This document shows positions 48,397 to 57,600 of a DNA stretch of 64,000 nt, in pieces. Numbering within the stretch: the stretch's first letter is position 1; each line of letters begins with the position of its first letter. Made by a program: the position numbers and the translations under genes. The notes under the pieces are model-generated. The model was not told the DNA's origin and searched no databases. It worked only from the letters and a program-made list of their open reading frames with translations. Origin of the DNA: Denitromonas halophila. GTDB taxonomy: Bacteria; Pseudomonadota; Gammaproteobacteria; Burkholderiales; Rhodocyclaceae. The DNA lies in contig NZ_VMNK01000015.1 of NCBI RefSeq assembly GCF_007625155.1, positions 1 to 64,000 of the forward strand. The letters are read 5' to 3'.

Positions 48397-50775
48397 ATGC
48401 AATTCTCAGAACAATGGTTGCGCCATTTCGTCGATCCGAAGATTGACAGTGAGGCGCTCGGTCAGTTGATGACCATGGCTGGCCTGGAAGTGGAAGAAAT
48501 GAACGCCGTCGGCGGGGTGTTTACCTCCGTCGTGGTGGGCAAGATTCTGTCGACCGAAAAGCACCCGGACGCGGATCGTCTGAAAGTGTGCCAAGTCGAT
48601 GCCGGCCAGGATGCGCCGCTGCAAATCGTGTGCGGTGCGCCCAATGCCGAAGCCGGTATGAAAGTGCCGTGTGCCGTGGTGGGCGCAAGCTTGCCCGGCT
48701 TCGAAATCAAGCAGGCCAAACTGCGCGGTGTCGCCTCGCACGGCATGTTGTGCTCCGCTCGTGAGCTCGGTATTTCCGACGAGCACGGCGGACTGTATGC
48801 GCTGCCTGACGACGCGCCGGTCGGTGCCGATGTGCGTCAGTTGCTTGGGCTGGATGACACGGTGTATGTGATCAAGCTGACACCGAACCGGGCGGATTGC
48901 CTCAGCCTCGTGGGTGTGGCCCGTGAAGTGGCGGCGCTGACCGATATGCCGCTGACGGTGCCACCGTCGGCGCCTGTCGAGCCGACGATCGATGATCGTC
49001 GCGTCATCGCGCTGGATGCGCCAGAATCCTGCCCGCGCTTTTGTGGCCGAATCCTTCAAGGCGTGGATGCACGCGCGAGTACGCCGGAGTGGATGGTGCG
49101 TCGTCTCGAGCGCAGTGGCATCCGGGCAATCAGCGCGCTGGTCGACATCACCAACTACGTGATGCTCGAACTGGGCCAGCCGCTGCACGCTTATGATAAC
49201 GACCATCTCGAAGGTGCGATCCATGCACGTATGGCGCAGCCAGGCGAGAAGCTGCTGCTGCTCAACGAACAAGTGATCGAACTGGCCGCTGGCACTCTGG
49301 TGATTGCTGACGATGCGCGCGTGCTTGGCATGGCAGGCATCATGGGCGGAGAAGAGAGCGGTATCTCGCTCGATACGCGCAACGTATTTCTTGAGGCCGC
49401 CTACTTCACACCCGACGCGGTGGCCGGTCGTGCGCGCGAATACGGGTTTGGTTCCGATGCCTCTCACCGCTTTGAGCGTGGGGTCGATTTTGCGCTGTCG
49501 CCCGTGGCGATCGAGCGCGCCACTGCATTGATCCTCGAGATCTGCGGCGGTCAGGTCGGGCCGGTGGTGCAAGCCGAAAGTCTTGCGCATCTGCCAGCGC
49601 GCCGGCCGGTGACCTTGCGCCCCGCGCGGGCTCGCAAGGTGCTGGGCATTGATCTGTCCGATGACGACATGGCCAGCCTGCTGTCACGTGTGCACCTTGA
49701 TGTCGTACGCGAGAGCGAGAACTTTCGCGTGACACCGCCATCGTATCGCTTCGATATCGAAATCGAGGTCGATCTGGTTGAAGAACTGGCGCGCTTGCAC
49801 GGCTACGACAACATTCCCGCCCCCGCACCGCAAGGCCATCTCGCCATGCTGGATCGGCCAGAATCCCGTCGTGACCTGTGGCAAGTGAAGCGCATGGTCG
49901 CCGACCGCGACTATCAGGAAGTGGTGACCTACTCCTTCATTGAAGAGGCGTGGGAGCGTGATCTTTGCGGCAATACTCAGCCGATTCGCCTGGCCAATCC
50001 GATTGCCAGTCAGATGAACGTGATGCGCAGCAGTCTGCTTCCCGGACTGCTCGGCGTGTTGCTGACCAACCGCAAGCGCCAGAACCCTCGTGTGCGCGTG
50101 TTTGAAACCGGTCGCTGTTTCCGCGTCGACGATGCCGGCACACCGGTGGCAGGCTACGATCAGTCTGTGCGACTCGGATTGCTGGCAGCAGCCGGAACTG
50201 CGCCTGAGCAGTGGGGCGTGGCGCATCGCAACGCAGATTTTTACGATCTGAAGGGCGATCTCGAAGCCTTGTTTGCTCCGCAAACACTCAGCTTCGAAGC
50301 CGCGGAGCACCCCGCGCTGCACCCGGGGCGAAGTGCCAAAGTACTGGCCGCGGGCAAGGTAGTCGGCTACATCGGTGAAATTCACCCGAAGTGGGCGCAA
50401 AAATACGAACTGGGGAATGCCCCGGTCGTATGCGAAGTAGACGTCGATGCGCTTCTGCAAGCAAGCTTGCCGGTGTACACGGCGATCTCCCGCCTGCCCG
50501 CTGTTGTGCGGGACATGGCATTGGTGGTCGCCAGTACGGTGCCGGCAATGGCGCTGATGGCCGCGCTCAAGCAGGCTGCGCCGGCGATTGTTCGGGATAT
50601 CCAGTTGTTCGATGTCTATCAAGGCAAGGGGGTTGATCCTGACAAAAAGAGCCTTGCTTTCAGGGTGTTGATGCAAGATACTCAACGAACCCTTGAAGAT
50701 GCCGAGGTGGACGCTGCGGTCAGTGCGCTGGTTCAGTGCGCTCAAGCACAATTCAACGCCGCCCTGCGTGGATGA
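48397..50775 (+). CDS. pheT: Phenylalanyl-tRNA synthetase beta subunit
   Basis: The 792-residue subunit has an N-terminal tRNA-binding domain (residues 40-150), B3/B4 editing domain around 205-390, B5 and a C-terminal ferredoxin-like anticodon-binding domain (about 700-792). PheT edits misacylated tyrosine and positions the tRNA. It is followed 11 bp later by ihfA, the usual proteobacterial order. Confidence 0.96.
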   Translation: MQFSEQWLRHFVDPKIDSEALGQLMTMAGLEVEEMNAVGGVFTSVVVGKILSTEKHPDADRLKVCQVDAGQDAPLQIVCGAPNAEAGMKVPCAVVGASLPGFEIKQAKLRGVASHGMLCSARELGISDEHGGLYALPDDAPVGADVRQLLGLDDTVYVIKLTPNRADCLSLVGVAREVAALTDMPLTVPPSAPVEPTIDDRRVIALDAPESCPRFCGRILQGVDARASTPEWMVRRLERSGIRAISALVDITNYVMLELGQPLHAYDNDHLEGAIHARMAQPGEKLLLLNEQVIELAAGTLVIADDARVLGMAGIMGGEESGISLDTRNVFLEAAYFTPDAVAGRAREYGFGSDASHRFERGVDFALSPVAIERATALILEICGGQVGPVVQAESLAHLPARRPVTLRPARARKVLGIDLSDDDMASLLSRVHLDVVRESENFRVTPPSYRFDIEIEVDLVEELARLHGYDNIPAPAPQGHLAMLDRPESRRDLWQVKRMVADRDYQEVVTYSFIEEAWERDLCGNTQPIRLANPIASQMNVMRSSLLPGLLGVLLTNRKRQNPRVRVFETGRCFRVDDAGTPVAGYDQSVRLGLLAAAGTAPEQWGVAHRNADFYDLKGDLEALFAPQTLSFEAAEHPALHPGRSAKVLAAGKVVGYIGEIHPKWAQKYELGNAPVVCEVDVDALLQASLPVYTAISRLPAVVRDMALVVASTVPAMALMAALKQAAPAIVRDIQLFDVYQGKGVDPDKKSLAFRVLMQDTQRTLEDAEVDAAVSALVQCAQAQFNAALRG

Positions 50776-50786
50776 GGGACGCGAGC

Positions 50787-51089
50787 ATGACGTTAACGAA
50801 GGCCGAATTAGCTGACCTGTTGTTTGAGCAGGTTGGTTTGAACAAGCGCGAATCGAAAGACATGGTGGAAGGTTTCTTCGAAGAAATTCGCACGGCATTG
50901 GAGCGGGGGGACTGCGTCAAGCTGTCCGGTTTCGGCAACTTCCAGTTGCGCGACAAACCCCAGCGTCCGGGCCGGAACCCGAAAACGGGGGAAGAAATTC
51001 CCATTACCGCCCGCCGTGTAGTGACCTTTCACGCCAGCCAGAAGCTGAAATCTTCTGTGGAAAAGCTGAGTTATGCAGGAAAGTCCTAA
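50787..51089 (+). CDS. ihfA: Integration host factor alpha subunit
   Basis: The 100-residue DNABII protein ([20 protein letters not shown]) carries the DNA-intercalating arm [17 protein letters not shown]. The start at 50787 gives the standard length. It partners IHF-beta encoded at 35145. The merR-like gene overlaps its last 17 bp. Confidence 0.95.
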   Translation: MTLTKAELADLLFEQVGLNKRESKDMVEGFFEEIRTALERGDCVKLSGFGNFQLRDKPQRPGRNPKTGEEIPITARRVVTFHASQKLKSSVEKLSYAGKS

Positions 51090-51453
51090 TCCGGAAGCCG
51101 ATGTCGTACTGCCGCCGATTCCCGCCAAGCGTTACTTCACGATTGGCGAAGTCAGCGATCTGTGTGCGGTCAAACCGCATGTGTTGCGCTATTGGGAGCA
51201 GGAATTCACCCAGCTCAAACCGGTAAAGCGTCGCGGTAATCGACGCTACTACCAGCACCATGAAGTGCGACTGATCCGCAAGATCAGGGAGTTGCTTTAC
51301 CAGGATGGCTTCACGATTTCCGGTGCGCGGAATCAGCTGAATGCATCGGCGATCCACGCACAGGAAGACGCGGAGCAAGCGGTTGAGTTGCGAGCGTCCA
51401 TTTCGCAAGCGCGTGAGACCCTGATCGCCTTGTTGGATGACTTGAAGCGCTAA
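51073..51453 (+). CDS. MerR family transcriptional regulator
   Basis: The 126-residue protein has a MerR winged helix (residues 20-90, [20 protein letters not shown]) and a short C-terminal helix with no metal-binding cysteines. This gene routinely follows ihfA in proteobacteria and is often called CadR/YcgE-like, but its target is unknown. It overlaps ihfA by 17 bp. Confidence 0.88.
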   Translation: MQESPNPEADVVLPPIPAKRYFTIGEVSDLCAVKPHVLRYWEQEFTQLKPVKRRGNRRYYQHHEVRLIRKIRELLYQDGFTISGARNQLNASAIHAQEDAEQAVELRASISQARETLIALLDDLKR

Positions 51454-51481
51454 GTTTGTTAAAAATATCGGCCTTGCGGAA

Positions 51482-51509
51482 TTGTAGTTTTGAATTCCAG
51501 TGCTATAAT
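51482..51509 (+). promoter_or_regulatory. Promoter of tRNA-Pro
   Basis: TTGTAG (51482-51487) and TATAAT (51504-51509) are spaced by 16 bp, 13 bp before the tRNA-Pro 5' end. Confidence 0.75.
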
Positions 51510-51521
51510 TCCGCTCCTGTG

Positions 51522-51599
<78 letters not shown>

Positions 51600-51615
51600 A
51601 TAGAAACAGGCACTT

Positions 51616-51641
51616 AGCCCAGTCTTCGGACTGGGCTTTTT
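51616..51641 (+). terminator. Intrinsic terminator after tRNA-Pro
   Basis: AGCCCAGTC and GACTGGGCT form a 9-bp stem closed by a TTCG tetraloop and followed by a short T run. Confidence 0.85.
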
Positions 51642-52067
51642 GCTTTCTGAGGCTGTTGGTGACACTTCTGGTGACACCTTGGCGAAGGTGTGCTGCTTTC
51701 CAGCGGTAAAAAAGCGGCCCGTGGTGTTCCGACCTTGCCGGCATGGAAGCTTGTCTGTGATGTCCAGGTGCAAGATCGCTCGCGCGACGCCATCAGTATG
51801 GGCATCAACCATCGATCACAGCGCCCGCGTCCGGGTTGTCAGGGAGCGTGTGTTGGTTAAGTTTTCCCCTCCCCATGTGGACCACGCGTCGTGACCCCCG
51901 CCCCCACCCTGACCCAACGGTCTTGCACCAAACCCCCTTGAAAACTTCGTGTCCCAGATTGCGAGCCCCATATGTAACTGCGGACAAGTCGTACTAAGGG
52001 CGGTGCTGCTATCGCTTTATCCAAAAAGGATTGATATGCTGTCGTCAATCTACTTGTAGGGTCGGCA
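51642..52067. other. Gene-poor stretch behind tRNA-Pro
   Basis: No convincing gene is seen in these 426 bases. The direct repeat GGTGACAC occurs twice at about 51658 and 51671. Short frames on both strands lack recognisable domains or good ribosome sites. This is where an integrase gene would be expected if tRNA-Pro were attL; only uncharacterised coding-like fragments are present, so decay of such a gene is possible but unproved. Confidence 0.5.
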
Positions 52068-52328
52068 ATGACAAAAGAAGACAGGTTGGGCATCTGTGGT
52101 GACTGCGGTGGAACGATTAGCCGTCGTGCTGTGCTGTGTCCTGGTTGCGGGCGTTCGTTCGGAGGCGACCCGCGTCTTGAGGTGAACATCGCTGATGTGC
52201 GCATGCCATTTAGTTCGATGGTGGTCTTTATGGTCAAGTGGGCGATCGCAGCAATTCCCGCCGTGATCATCTTGGCCGTGATTTGGTTCTTCGTGATCGG
52301 CCTGCTTGGTTCTGGGATGCGGCACTGA
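52068..52328 (+). CDS. Small zinc-ribbon membrane protein, unknown function
   Basis: The 86-residue protein has a treble-clef or ribbon-like metal site (C10, C13, C24, C27; CGDCGG and CPGCGR) and one or two membrane helices at residues 52-83. The start follows TAGGG rather than a strong Shine-Dalgarno. Zinc-ribbon plus membrane anchor is a generic design in accessory regions; no partner is identified. It is the first recognisable gene right of tRNA-Pro. Confidence 0.6.
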   Translation: MTKEDRLGICGDCGGTISRRAVLCPGCGRSFGGDPRLEVNIADVRMPFSSMVVFMVKWAIAAIPAVIILAVIWFFVIGLLGSGMRH

Positions 52329-52395
52329 GTTTGGTCGCCAACCGAACAAGTTGCGAGCCGATTCTTCGTTTCAGTCTAGCGAGCTACAACGAGAT

Positions 52396-53304
52396 ATGAG
52401 CTACTTTTGGGTCAACCACAAACAAACCGGGCGGCAAGAGCGCTTGGGCGGATACCTTTGGTCGCCGTTCAAGAAGGCGAACGGTGGAAAAAACGCAACC
52501 TACGACAGTATGGCCACTGCTAGACCCGGGGATACAGTGTTTTCATACGTGGGCGGGCGTATCGGTGCTGTCGGCACCGTAGTTCAGGCTGCGCGTCCTG
52601 CACCGAAGCCTGTCGAGTTTGGCGTGGCCGGCGCGAACTGGGGAAAGGAGGGGTGGTTACTTCCCGTTGACTTCGAGGTGCTAGAAAGGCCGCTAAAGCC
52701 GAAAGACGCTATCGAATCAATCCGACCGCGCCTGCCATTGAAACATTCGCCGATCCAACCCAACGGGAACGGGAACCAGGCGTGCTACCTGGCGCCGATT
52801 TCGGATGCCCTGGGGACACATCTACTTGAACTGCTTGGACGCGTTCTCTCTGCGCCCATTGACGATGAAGCTCAGGATGTTCGGGAGATCGAAGCCTCCC
52901 CAGTGCTTTCCGAGACGGAAAAAGCACAGCTTATACAGGCGAGGCGTGGGCAGGGACGTTTTCGTTCTGCTGTGCTTGGAATTGAGCCGCGCTGCCGTGT
53001 GACGGGTGTTGATGTTCCTGAACTACTTCGGGCAAGTCACATAAAGCCCTGGCGCGACTCTGACAACTGCGAGCGGCTTGATGGGAACAACGGCCTCATG
53101 CTCGCGCCACACGTGGATGTGTTATTTGATCGCGGGTTGATCTCGTTTTCCGACGCTGGGGGAATACTAGTTTCGCCGCAACTGTCGCCCAAAGTACTCG
53201 GACAATGGGGGATCAATCCGAAAAGGACGGTAGGCATTTTCTCGCCTGATCAGTCCATGTACCTGCGTCTACACCGGCAACGCTTTGGTTATCAACCGGA
53301 ATGA
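52396..53304 (+). CDS. HNH endonuclease with EVE/PUA-like N-terminal domain
   Basis: The 302-residue protein starts with a domain (residues 1-100, SYFWVNHKQTGRQERLGGYL and GDTVFSYVGGRIGAVGTV) resembling EVE/PUA-like readers of modified bases. The C-terminal HNH nuclease (about 195-250) shows CRVTG, ASHIKPW (H215), GNNGLMLAPHVDVLFD (N231/N232, H239). Such combinations act as type IV-like restriction enzymes against modified phage DNA; that role is inferred. The thermonuclease gene overlaps its stop by 4 bp. Confidence 0.75.
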   Translation: MSYFWVNHKQTGRQERLGGYLWSPFKKANGGKNATYDSMATARPGDTVFSYVGGRIGAVGTVVQAARPAPKPVEFGVAGANWGKEGWLLPVDFEVLERPLKPKDAIESIRPRLPLKHSPIQPNGNGNQACYLAPISDALGTHLLELLGRVLSAPIDDEAQDVREIEASPVLSETEKAQLIQARRGQGRFRSAVLGIEPRCRVTGVDVPELLRASHIKPWRDSDNCERLDGNNGLMLAPHVDVLFDRGLISFSDAGGILVSPQLSPKVLGQWGINPKRTVGIFSPDQSMYLRLHRQRFGYQPE

Positions 53305-53852
53305 CCTCTCCGTCGTCCTTCCTGCTTGCGTTTGCTGGATGCGTCTTTTTCGCTCTGCCGTCTGTGTCGAAAGGCGAAGTTCTTCATGGCCGTATCGTCG
53401 GGGTTGCCGACGGCGACACAGTGACATTGCTGGATGCAAACAACGTGCAGCACAAAATCCGACTGCAAGGCATCGATGCACCTGAGAAAAACCAGCCGTA
53501 CGGAAGTGCGTCTAAGCGCCGCCTTTCGGACCTTGTTTTTGGCCGCACTGTGGGTGCGGCATGCAGCAAGACGGATCGCTATCGGCGATTGATCTGCCGA
53601 ATCGATGTCAATGGAGTCGACGTAAATCTGGCCATGATCACTGCGGGCATGGCTTGGCACTATAAAGCCTACGAAATGGAACAGACTTCAACTGAGCGAA
53701 CTGCATACGTTCTAGCCGAAGAGCAGGCCCGTCTGGCACGCACTGGACTGTGGTTGGACCACAGCCCGACACCTCCCTGGGGTTTTCGGAAGGCGAAAAG
53801 GGAGGCCGACATGCTCAAGCGAATGAGTAAAGGAGCGGGCAAGCCACAGTAG
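53301..53852 (+). CDS. Exported thermonuclease-family nuclease
   Basis: The 183-residue protein has a signal peptide (residues 1-24) and a staphylococcal nuclease-like domain. Visible catalytic-region motifs are GVADGDTVTLLD (D38), IRLQGIDAPEKNQPYG (R54, D59, E62) and RYRRLICRI. It would cleave DNA or RNA in the periplasm or outside the cell. It overlaps the HNH gene by 4 bp, so the two nucleases are probably co-expressed. Confidence 0.8.
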   Translation: MTSPSSFLLAFAGCVFFALPSVSKGEVLHGRIVGVADGDTVTLLDANNVQHKIRLQGIDAPEKNQPYGSASKRRLSDLVFGRTVGAACSKTDRYRRLICRIDVNGVDVNLAMITAGMAWHYKAYEMEQTSTERTAYVLAEEQARLARTGLWLDHSPTPPWGFRKAKREADMLKRMSKGAGKPQ

Positions 53853-54290
53853 GATTATGCGGAGGTGAGGCATGTGCCCCAGCATGGAAGCGTCATTGGA
53901 TCGAATTGCACCGGCTCTCTCGGCATCAATGTCGATAGAATCGTAAAGATTCCAATCGAATCGATATTCGTGTGAGGGGGGCTTTCCGCCTCACAACGGG
54001 GAGCGCTTGCAGGCAACAACCCAGACGGAGTCTGTGGGCCACAACCTGACGGCCAGGCTAGAATAACAGCGTTATTACGAAAGTTTTTGCGCTGTAAGCA
54101 GGCACACGCTAGATAAACCGACTAGCCCTTGCTCAGTTGCGGATTTGATGCATAGTGAGGACGCTCTTGCAAGAGGCGGTATCTCATGCTGACCTTGTGA
54201 CTGCCGCTTGATGGCGGTTCGGAATATGGGCCGGCGAAGAACCGCCTCCAAGAAAAAACATTGTGATCTAAGTTCGCAGATATCCAAAAA
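53853..54290. other. Gene-free stretch downstream of hxsC
   Basis: No supported gene is seen in these 438 bases between two converging transcription units. A short palindrome AATAACAGCGTTATT occurs at 54062-54076. No clear terminator for either unit was identified. Confidence 0.5.
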
Positions 54291-55460
54291 TTAGGTAAAT
54301 GGCTTTAACGACTGGCTGTATCCGTGCTGAATCCCCGAGGAAAAGAAACCGCCACAATCATGCTTTCTGGTGCAGCCTTGGCACTCAAGTGCATATTCGT
54401 TTTTCCAGTCGGATATGGAGCGTACGTATGCTTCTTCTACGTCAGGATTGACAAGGCAAAGTGGGTGGTTGTAAACCGATACCGGAACGCGGTAGCTGCT
54501 TAAGACCCTTACTGCCTCACTGAGTTTGTCTTTGTATTCAATTGGGTCAATCCACAGAGAGTCAAGGTTCGCACGGGTGAAGCCCGTCATCTCCAGCCCC
54601 ATTAACGCTACCTGGTCGATAAAAAGCAGGTTGCGAGTGATGAATTCAGCAAGGGCCGGCAGGCCATCACAAGTCTGTTTGTGCACCACTACGCGAATCT
54701 CGACTCGTTGGCCAAACTCCTTGAGATTAAGTATGCCGCGTAGTGTCTCGTCAAATGCGCCCTTTGCTTGGACAACGTAGTCATGCCTGGCTGGGTCTGA
54801 AGAGTAAACTGGAATGCCGACCATCACTTCTGGGTGCCCGACGGCCGCGTACTTTCTTGCAAATTCGCGGTCAGCAAAACGCCGGCCGTTAGAGAGGATA
54901 TGAAGCGAGGTATGGGGTAAATACCGCTTAAAATGGCCAACCAGGCTGATGAAGTCTTCTCCGTAGATGGTGGGCTCGCCCCCTGTGATGCACATGATCT
55001 TGGCGGTGTGCCGTGGGATCATGCGAATCAGCTCCATTGCTTCATCCATGAGCCAGCCGTCATCTACGTCTTTTGGCGGCTGTGAGCACATCAAACAGTA
55101 GTTGTTGCAGCGCTCCGTGATGAGCACCGCGTTGTGAGGCGAACTCGCGCGATAGAGTGAACGAATCCTACCGTCCGACCCTATGGCAATAACGTCGTTC
55201 TCCGCCAGGTAGGCAAAGGTCCGGTCGATGACAGTACAGGCCGCCTCGGCTGGCAAGTTTTCAGGAACTGAATCAAACGCCAGGTAATGGCGAAATCCTT
55301 CAGGGACTTCATTTCCTCTCACCAGAAACGCGCGTTTTCCACGAAGCACCACCGGCAGGTGTGGATTTGTGCTCAGCAAGAAGAGTTGCCGCCTTACAGG
55401 CATAACTGCCGAGCTTAGCTGAATGACCTTTCCGGATAATTTCAGCATGCGCCCACCCAT
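54291..55460 (-). CDS. hxsC: His-Xaa-Ser system radical SAM maturase HxsC
   Basis: The 389-residue radical SAM enzyme binds its 4Fe-4S cluster through C118, C122 and C125 in TERCNNYCLMCSQPP. ITGGEPTIYG is the SAM-contacting GGE motif. A C-terminal cluster-type region CQGCTRKHDCGGFFSSG holds three cysteines as in SPASM/twitch domains. It is encoded directly after hxsB (19-bp overlap; a second methionine at 55448 would reduce this to 7 bp). It pairs with HxsB in the Hxs family, and is predicted to modify the His/Ser-rich tail of HxsA. The chemistry is not established from sequence. Confidence 0.9.
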   Translation of the reverse strand: MGGRMLKLSGKVIQLSSAVMPVRRQLFLLSTNPHLPVVLRGKRAFLVRGNEVPEGFRHYLAFDSVPENLPAEAACTVIDRTFAYLAENDVIAIGSDGRIRSLYRASSPHNAVLITERCNNYCLMCSQPPKDVDDGWLMDEAMELIRMIPRHTAKIMCITGGEPTIYGEDFISLVGHFKRYLPHTSLHILSNGRRFADREFARKYAAVGHPEVMVGIPVYSSDPARHDYVVQAKGAFDETLRGILNLKEFGQRVEIRVVVHKQTCDGLPALAEFITRNLLFIDQVALMGLEMTGFTRANLDSLWIDPIEYKDKLSEAVRVLSSYRVPVSVYNHPLCLVNPDVEEAYVRSISDWKNEYALECQGCTRKHDCGGFFSSGIQHGYSQSLKPFT

Positions 55461-56902
55461 TTCATGAAAATTTCCTTTGCTTCAGGGTCGGTCCTCATAA
55501 CCTCTAGTAGGTGCTTTGCTATGCCCATTTGGCGTTTGCAGAACTCGGACTCTGGTTTTCGGCCGAGCATGTCTCCTGTCATTCCGTGGTGAAACACCGG
55601 GTCGGCGCCACACCAGGGCTCAATTGCGCAATCAGAGCAGCCCGGAGCAGACAAGGTGAAAGAGTCCTCCAGCGCTGTCAGGAGCGCGTCATTCGTGAAG
55701 ATTTCTTCGTAGTTGTTGGTGTAAAGATTGCCAATGCGGAACGTCGAATCACCCATCTCATGCAACATTCGGCTCTCATCGGATGCATAGACGTCTCCAT
55801 CGTAGTTGAAGACCACCGCGGAGATACCTGCGCCGCTCGGGTTTGAGAGGTCGACAAAGCTGGGGTCGCGCACCGTCAGCATTTTGGTCAGCAGAATGGA
55901 ACTGTAATGTTCGACAAAAACTGTACCGGCCTTGTTGAGTTCAAGGATGTAGGCCAAGCCTTCCTTGAAGAACTCCAGCCAACGCTCGGCGTTGTATGCA
56001 TGGTAGCTCTTCGTCCTTAACGCAAAACCATACGGCGAAAGGTGCCGAAGGAAGACACCATTGAAATCTAGCTTCACGTATTCATCGATGATGTCCTTCA
56101 CCCGGTTCATGGAGGAGGGGGAGGTGGTCATCAGCGCCGACACAGCATCATAGCCAACAATTTCTCGGGCCCGCCAAAGCCCGTCGACAAAGCGTGCATA
56201 GCTGTCCCGCCCCGGGCGGGGGCGATTTTTGTTGTGTAGGTCTTCCGGGCCATCGAGCGAAGAGGACAGAAAAATCCCGTGATCGCGACAGTATTCGAAC
56301 ATTTCATCGGTGGCGAGGGATAACGTTGTCGTGATGACGAACTGGAGGTTGCGCCGCTCCAACCTGTTGCGCTCCTCGGCCTTCTCCACGATGTACTTGA
56401 TTAGCGGCCAGTTGAGCAAGGGCTCCCCGCCCTGGAATTCAATTTTGATGGCTGGGTTTGGTGACCGAAAGACGATATCCAACGCTTTGTCTGCGGTCTC
56501 CTCTGTCATGTCGAATTTCGCTTTGTCTTCTGACTGCCGGGAGACTTGGCAATATTGGCAAGAGTGGTCGCATCGAAGGGAAACCACGAAAAGATGCAAG
56601 TTCGTGAAATTTGCTTTGTTCACAAATTTCGTTCGTGCCTTCAGTGCTAGCAGTTCGAGCGGGGCCTGCTCCCCAGGCTCTCGAAGCATGTGTTTGGCCC
56701 GCAGTGTGCTGTAGTCTGGGTCAGAGGTGTCTAGAGTGTGATTGACTAGCGCCCCTAGCTTTTCTCGTTCAAGGATGACGAATTCGCCGACGATGTTTGA
56801 TAAAACAACCTCACCTTCACCGAGAGGCTCAAACTTGAATGGCAGTAGCTCATACCCGTGTTCAGCATCGGAATATGTCGATATGGGTTGGAACTTACTC
56901 AT
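55442..56902 (-). CDS. hxsB: His-Xaa-Ser system radical SAM maturase HxsB
   Basis: The 486-residue protein has an N-terminal recognition region (1-95), a radical SAM core with C111, C115 and C118 (LRCDHSCQYCQVS), FQGGEPLLNW at 156-165 and SSLDGPEDLHNKNR, and a SPASM domain with C422, C425, C431 and C455. It resembles anaerobic sulfatase-maturing enzymes and other peptide-modifying SPASM enzymes. As the second radical SAM enzyme of the Hxs cassette it is predicted to act on HxsA. Its start overlaps hxsD by 4 bp. Confidence 0.9.
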   Translation of the reverse strand: MSKFQPISTYSDAEHGYELLPFKFEPLGEGEVVLSNIVGEFVILEREKLGALVNHTLDTSDPDYSTLRAKHMLREPGEQAPLELLALKARTKFVNKANFTNLHLFVVSLRCDHSCQYCQVSRQSEDKAKFDMTEETADKALDIVFRSPNPAIKIEFQGGEPLLNWPLIKYIVEKAEERNRLERRNLQFVITTTLSLATDEMFEYCRDHGIFLSSSLDGPEDLHNKNRPRPGRDSYARFVDGLWRAREIVGYDAVSALMTTSPSSMNRVKDIIDEYVKLDFNGVFLRHLSPYGFALRTKSYHAYNAERWLEFFKEGLAYILELNKAGTVFVEHYSSILLTKMLTVRDPSFVDLSNPSGAGISAVVFNYDGDVYASDESRMLHEMGDSTFRIGNLYTNNYEEIFTNDALLTALEDSFTLSAPGCSDCAIEPWCGADPVFHHGMTGDMLGRKPESEFCKRQMGIAKHLLEVMRTDPEAKEIFMKWVGAC

Positions 56903-57183
56903 CCCTGCAATCCTGAACGAGAAAAGGCATACGCTAAGATGAGATTTCGTATATCTGCCGTCTCATTCTTGATTTGAATTCGAAGCTGTTGGTCGAGGAG
57001 CTCACGTTTGAAATCGGCGAGCAGTGGTGCAAGTACGTCTTCTGGCCCTACAACCACTTCGATGTCACAAGTAATGGCTCCTTCCGATTGAGAAATGAGT
57101 ACGGTCAGTCGGTCAATAAAGCGATAAGCCGCTTTCTGGACGGCTTCAAGCGAATACACGCTTTTGTCAAGGTCAAGGCGCAC
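56899..57183 (-). CDS. hxsD: His-Xaa-Ser system protein HxsD
   Basis: The 94-residue protein starts at GTG 57183 behind AAAGGA. The conserved C-terminal block FKRELLDQQLRIQIKNETAD matches the LLNDYxLRE-like hallmark of HxsD, and the N-terminus MRLDLDKSVYSLEAVQKAAY is the predicted beta-helix start. HxsD is a small accessory protein of unknown mechanism, possibly a peptide chaperone for HxsB/HxsC. It is coupled to hxsB by an ATGA overlap. Confidence 0.85.
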   Translation of the reverse strand: MRLDLDKSVYSLEAVQKAAYRFIDRLTVLISQSEGAITCDIEVVVGPEDVLAPLLADFKRELLDQQLRIQIKNETADIRNLILAYAFSRSGLQG

Positions 57184-57204
57184 AGTAATTCCTTTGCTAA
57201 AACG

Positions 57205-57225
57205 AAAAAGCCGGCATATGCCGGC
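57205..57225 (-). terminator. Terminator between hxsA and hxsD
   Basis: On the minus strand the palindrome GCCGGCATATGCCGGC is followed by TTTTTCGTTTT. It lies after hxsA and before the hxsD ribosome site. Partial termination here would make the precursor transcript more abundant than the enzyme mRNA. Confidence 0.7.
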
Positions 57226-57249
57226 CCTTGGTTATTTCATGGATGCGAA

Positions 57250-57543
57250 TTAGCGGCTTGAGTAGTGCGAGGAGTGAGACGAGTGCGAGGAATGAGACGA
57301 GTGCGATGAGTGGCTTTGATGATAGGCCATCATCAGGCCACTTTCAGCTCGCTCAAGCGTAAAACCGAAGGCATCACCAGTTTGGTTAGTCACCGTAATT
57401 TTTGAGGAGGCGACTTGGCCCGGCATCGTGGCTTCAACGCTCGGCACTGCTGTAGTCAGTTCCTGCTTAGCAGGGAGTGCTTGTGCGTGTTGAGCCGCAA
57501 AACTAGCTGCAAGCGCTGTGAACGAAGCCATGAATTTTTTCAT
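57250..57543 (-). CDS. hxsA: His-Xaa-Ser repeat precursor peptide HxsA
   Basis: The 97-residue protein starts with a Sec-type signal peptide (MKKFMASFTALAASFAAQHA, predicted cleavage after AQA at residue 22-23). A middle region (24-73) includes KITVTNQTGDAFGFTLERAE. The C-terminus (75-95) has seven consecutive H-x-S triplets: HQS, five HSS and HYS, ending SR. This tail is the hallmark of HxsA, the proposed substrate of HxsB/HxsC. A consensus-like promoter lies 30 bp upstream. The signal peptide implies the modified product is exported. Confidence 0.92.
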   Translation of the reverse strand: MKKFMASFTALAASFAAQHAQALPAKQELTTAVPSVEATMPGQVASSKITVTNQTGDAFGFTLERAESGLMMAYHQSHSSHSSHSSHSSHSSHYSSR

Positions 57544-57572
57544 CAGAACACCTGTTTCAAATTGTTAGCTTA

Positions 57573-57600
57573 ATGATACTGCGCTGGAAATTCGAGTCAA
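57573..57600 (-). promoter_or_regulatory. Sigma-70 promoter of the hxs cassette
   Basis: On the minus strand TTGACT (57595-57600) and TATCAT (57573-57578) are spaced by 16 bp, about 30 bp before hxsA. Confidence 0.7.

Noticed and set aside
54075-54287. 70-codon leftward frame after hxsC
   Set aside because: No ribosome site, no domain, and it lies in a low-information stretch; not supported as a gene.
57253-57321. HxS array as a simple microsatellite or frameshift hotspot
   Set aside because: Serine codons vary (TCA, TCG, TCT, TCC, AGC) while H-x-S is kept at the protein level, and matching maturase genes are adjacent, so it is functional protein sequence.
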